Position numbers and translations under genes: made by a program. Below are positions 5,837 through 6,868 of a DNA stretch of 6,868 nucleotides, piece after piece. The stretch comes from an uncultured Ruminococcus sp. (GTDB taxonomy: Bacteria; Bacillota; Clostridia; Oscillospirales; Ruminococcaceae). How positions within the stretch are numbered: position 1 is the first letter of the stretch; the number at the start of each line of letters is the position of its first letter. The stretch spans positions 1 through 6,868 of the forward strand of contig CAMOEP010000115.1 of the NCBI GenBank assembly GCA_946612185.1, written 5' to 3'. Below the pieces are notes generated by a model. That model searched no databases. It saw only the letters and a program-made list of their open reading frames with translations, and was not told where the DNA came from.

Positions 5837-5973
5837 TTAATGCGTAATCAGTGTATATCCTGCGATCATAAAACAAAAGACCGTTCAGTTTGAAGAAACC
5901 GAACGGTCTTTTCAGTATCACTTGCGGCATTGAATCACCGCCGCAGAAATAGCAGGGCGCAGTTACGAATTAA
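5837..5973. repeat. Inverted TTAATxCGTAA motifs flanking the terminator
   Basis: TTAATGCGTAA begins at 5837, and TTACGAATTAA (5963-5973) reads TTAATTCGTAA on the other strand, so the two ends are inverted copies matching at 10 of 11 positions. They resemble the heptamer array at 1858-1886. Between them lie the strong terminator hairpin and a weaker 6-base hairpin (5923-5928 with 5940-5945). This could be a small non-coding repeat element of about 137 bases, or chance spread of a common intergenic motif. Confidence 0.35.
5875..5912. terminator. Bidirectional intrinsic terminator between rodA and the SCIFF maturase
   Basis: AAAAGACCGTTC (5875-5886) pairs perfectly over 12 bases with GAACGGTCTTTT (5901-5912). 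A mismatch and a further four pairs (GTTT with AAAC) close a GAAG loop. The stem has A residues on the left arm and T residues on the right, so either strand yields a hairpin followed by U residues (the minus strand continues TTTTGTTTT). It fits the ends of both converging genes, 48 bases after the rodA stop and 72 bases after the maturase stop. Confidence 0.85.
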
Positions 5974-5983
5974 GGACAGGTTC

Positions 5984-6868
5984 TTAATCAAGCGGCTTGC
6001 CGAATGTGCGGACAGCCTTCATCATGATAGCGCACTCAAGACGCTTCTTTTCAAGCTGACATGAAAGCTTGTGAGCAGTTCTGATATCGCCCATATACTG
6101 ATAGTTATTGGCGTTACAGCCGCCGCTGCAATAGAACTTAGCCCAGCACTGGCGACATTCCGGCTTTGAGTAAACGTGTGCAGCAGCGAAGTCAGCCTTC
6201 ATATCCTGGTTGAAAGTTCCCTCGTCGATGTTGCCCATTTTGTACTCGTCGATACCTACGAACTGGTGACAGGGGAAGATATCGCCGTCGGGAGTGATAG
6301 CAACGTAGTCGTTGCCACAGCCGCAGCCTCTCAGACGCTTGATAGCACAGGGGCCCTGGTCAAGGTCGATCATGAAGTGGAAGAAGTTGAACTTCTTGCC
6401 GGTCTTTTCGTTATCGAGAATACGCTTTGCAAGTACCTCATACTCTTTAAATACAGCCGGCAGGTCTTTCTCTCTGAGAGCGTACTCGTCAGAATCGCCT
6501 ACAACAGGCTCAATTGAGATCTGGTCGAAACCAGCGTCGTAAAGGGCGAAAACGTCCTCGGAGAAGTCAAGGTTGTGGTTAGTGAAAGTACCACGAACGT
6601 AGTACTCCTTATCACCTCTGCCCGCAACCAGCTTCTTGAAAGCGGGGAGTATCTTGTCGTAGCAGCCAGAGCCGTCAACTCTGATACGCATATAGTCGTT
6701 GACTTCCTTTCTGCCGTCGATAGAGAGAACAACGTTAGACATTTCACGGTTGATGAATTCGATCTTCTCGTCGTCCAGAAGCAGACCGTTAGTAGTTATA
6801 GTGAAGCGGAACTTCTTGCCGTACTCAGCCTCTCTGGAGCGAGCGTACTCAACTATCTGCTTTACTAC
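5984..6868 (-). CDS. scfB: SCIFF peptide maturase (radical SAM/SPASM), C-terminal part cut by right edge
   Basis: This is the last 294 residues of the radical SAM enzyme that forms thioether crosslinks from cysteines in the SCIFF precursor (six cysteines in forty-five residues), a ranthipeptide system conserved across Clostridia. The visible part begins inside the radical SAM barrel (FRFTITTNGLLLDDEKIEF, then NVVLSIDGRKEVNDYMR, YYVRGTFT, FDQISIEPVV, FNFFHFMIDL) and continues into the auxiliary iron-sulfur (SPASM) domain, with GPCAIKRLRGCGCG, DGDIFPCHQFVG and CRQCWAKFYCSGGC. The reading frame is open to the right edge, so the true start and the CX3CX2C cluster motif lie outside; an internal ATG at 6742 is not the start. 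The match to CteB-type maturases as I remember them is strong over the whole length. It converges on rodA, and the two genes share a terminator. An additional cysteine occurs in GCGCG where I recall GCGSG in relatives. Confidence 0.93.
   Translation of the reverse strand, partial: VVKQIVEYARSREAEYGKKFRFTITTNGLLLDDEKIEFINREMSNVVLSIDGRKEVNDYMRIRVDGSGCYDKILPAFKKLVAGRGDKEYYVRGTFTNHNLDFSEDVFALYDAGFDQISIEPVVGDSDEYALREKDLPAVFKEYEVLAKRILDNEKTGKKFNFFHFMIDLDQGPCAIKRLRGCGCGNDYVAITPDGDIFPCHQFVGIDEYKMGNIDEGTFNQDMKADFAAAHVYSKPECRQCWAKFYCSGGCNANNYQYMGDIRTAHKLSCQLEKKRLECAIMMKAVRTFGKPLD

Noticed and set aside
6176..6517. Plus-strand open frames opposite the SCIFF maturase
   Set aside because: They are shadows of conserved maturase coding sequence on the minus strand.
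1..6868. CRISPR array, prophage, transposase, tRNA or rRNA
   Set aside because: No regularly spaced repeats, no mobile-element coding sequence and no tRNA-like or rRNA-like stretch were seen on either strand.

Overview
The window looks like chromosomal DNA from an anaerobic clostridial Firmicute, most likely in or near Ruminococcus (Oscillospiraceae). The evidence is a radical-SAM SCIFF maturase, which is typical of Clostridia, strong AAGGAGG-type ribosome binding sites, and a Firmicute-like RpoB. The genus is an inference; no 16S or other decisive marker is present.

Layout, left to right. (1) Minus strand, 1531 to the left edge: the first 510 codons of rpoB (RNA polymerase beta subunit), cut by the window edge at the start of the rifampicin region. 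(2) 1532-1902: a 371-base divergent intergenic region. It holds the rpoB promoter (minus), a perfect-consensus promoter (plus) facing it, an intrinsic terminator about 130 bases downstream of that second promoter, a third promoter (plus) for the rightward genes, and possible alternative hairpins around the rpoB ribosome binding site. (3) Plus strand, 1903-5827: four closely spaced co-directional genes. They are an unrecognised 155-residue protein, an unrecognised membrane protein with an acidic tail, a YifB/ComM-type AAA+ ATPase, and a RodA-like SEDS protein. Gaps of 28, 22 and 17 bases with no visible terminator suggest one operon. (4) 5828-5983: a strong symmetrical hairpin that can end transcription from both sides, flanked by short inverted motifs related to the repeat at 1858-1886. 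(5) Minus strand, 5984 to the right edge: the last 294 codons of a SCIFF (ranthipeptide) maturase, whose precursor peptide would normally lie just outside the right edge.

The genes do not form one pathway. rpoB is core transcription. The YifB ATPase belongs to a family tied to branch migration during natural transformation. The SEDS protein belongs to cell-wall synthesis. The maturase belongs to a conserved clostridial thioether-peptide system. I see no defence island, CRISPR, prophage or transposase. The least ordinary parts are the rpoB control region (face-to-face promoters, possible small RNA, possible leader switch), a lobe insertion in RpoB, and motif changes in the SEDS protein. No clearly undescribed multi-gene system is visible.
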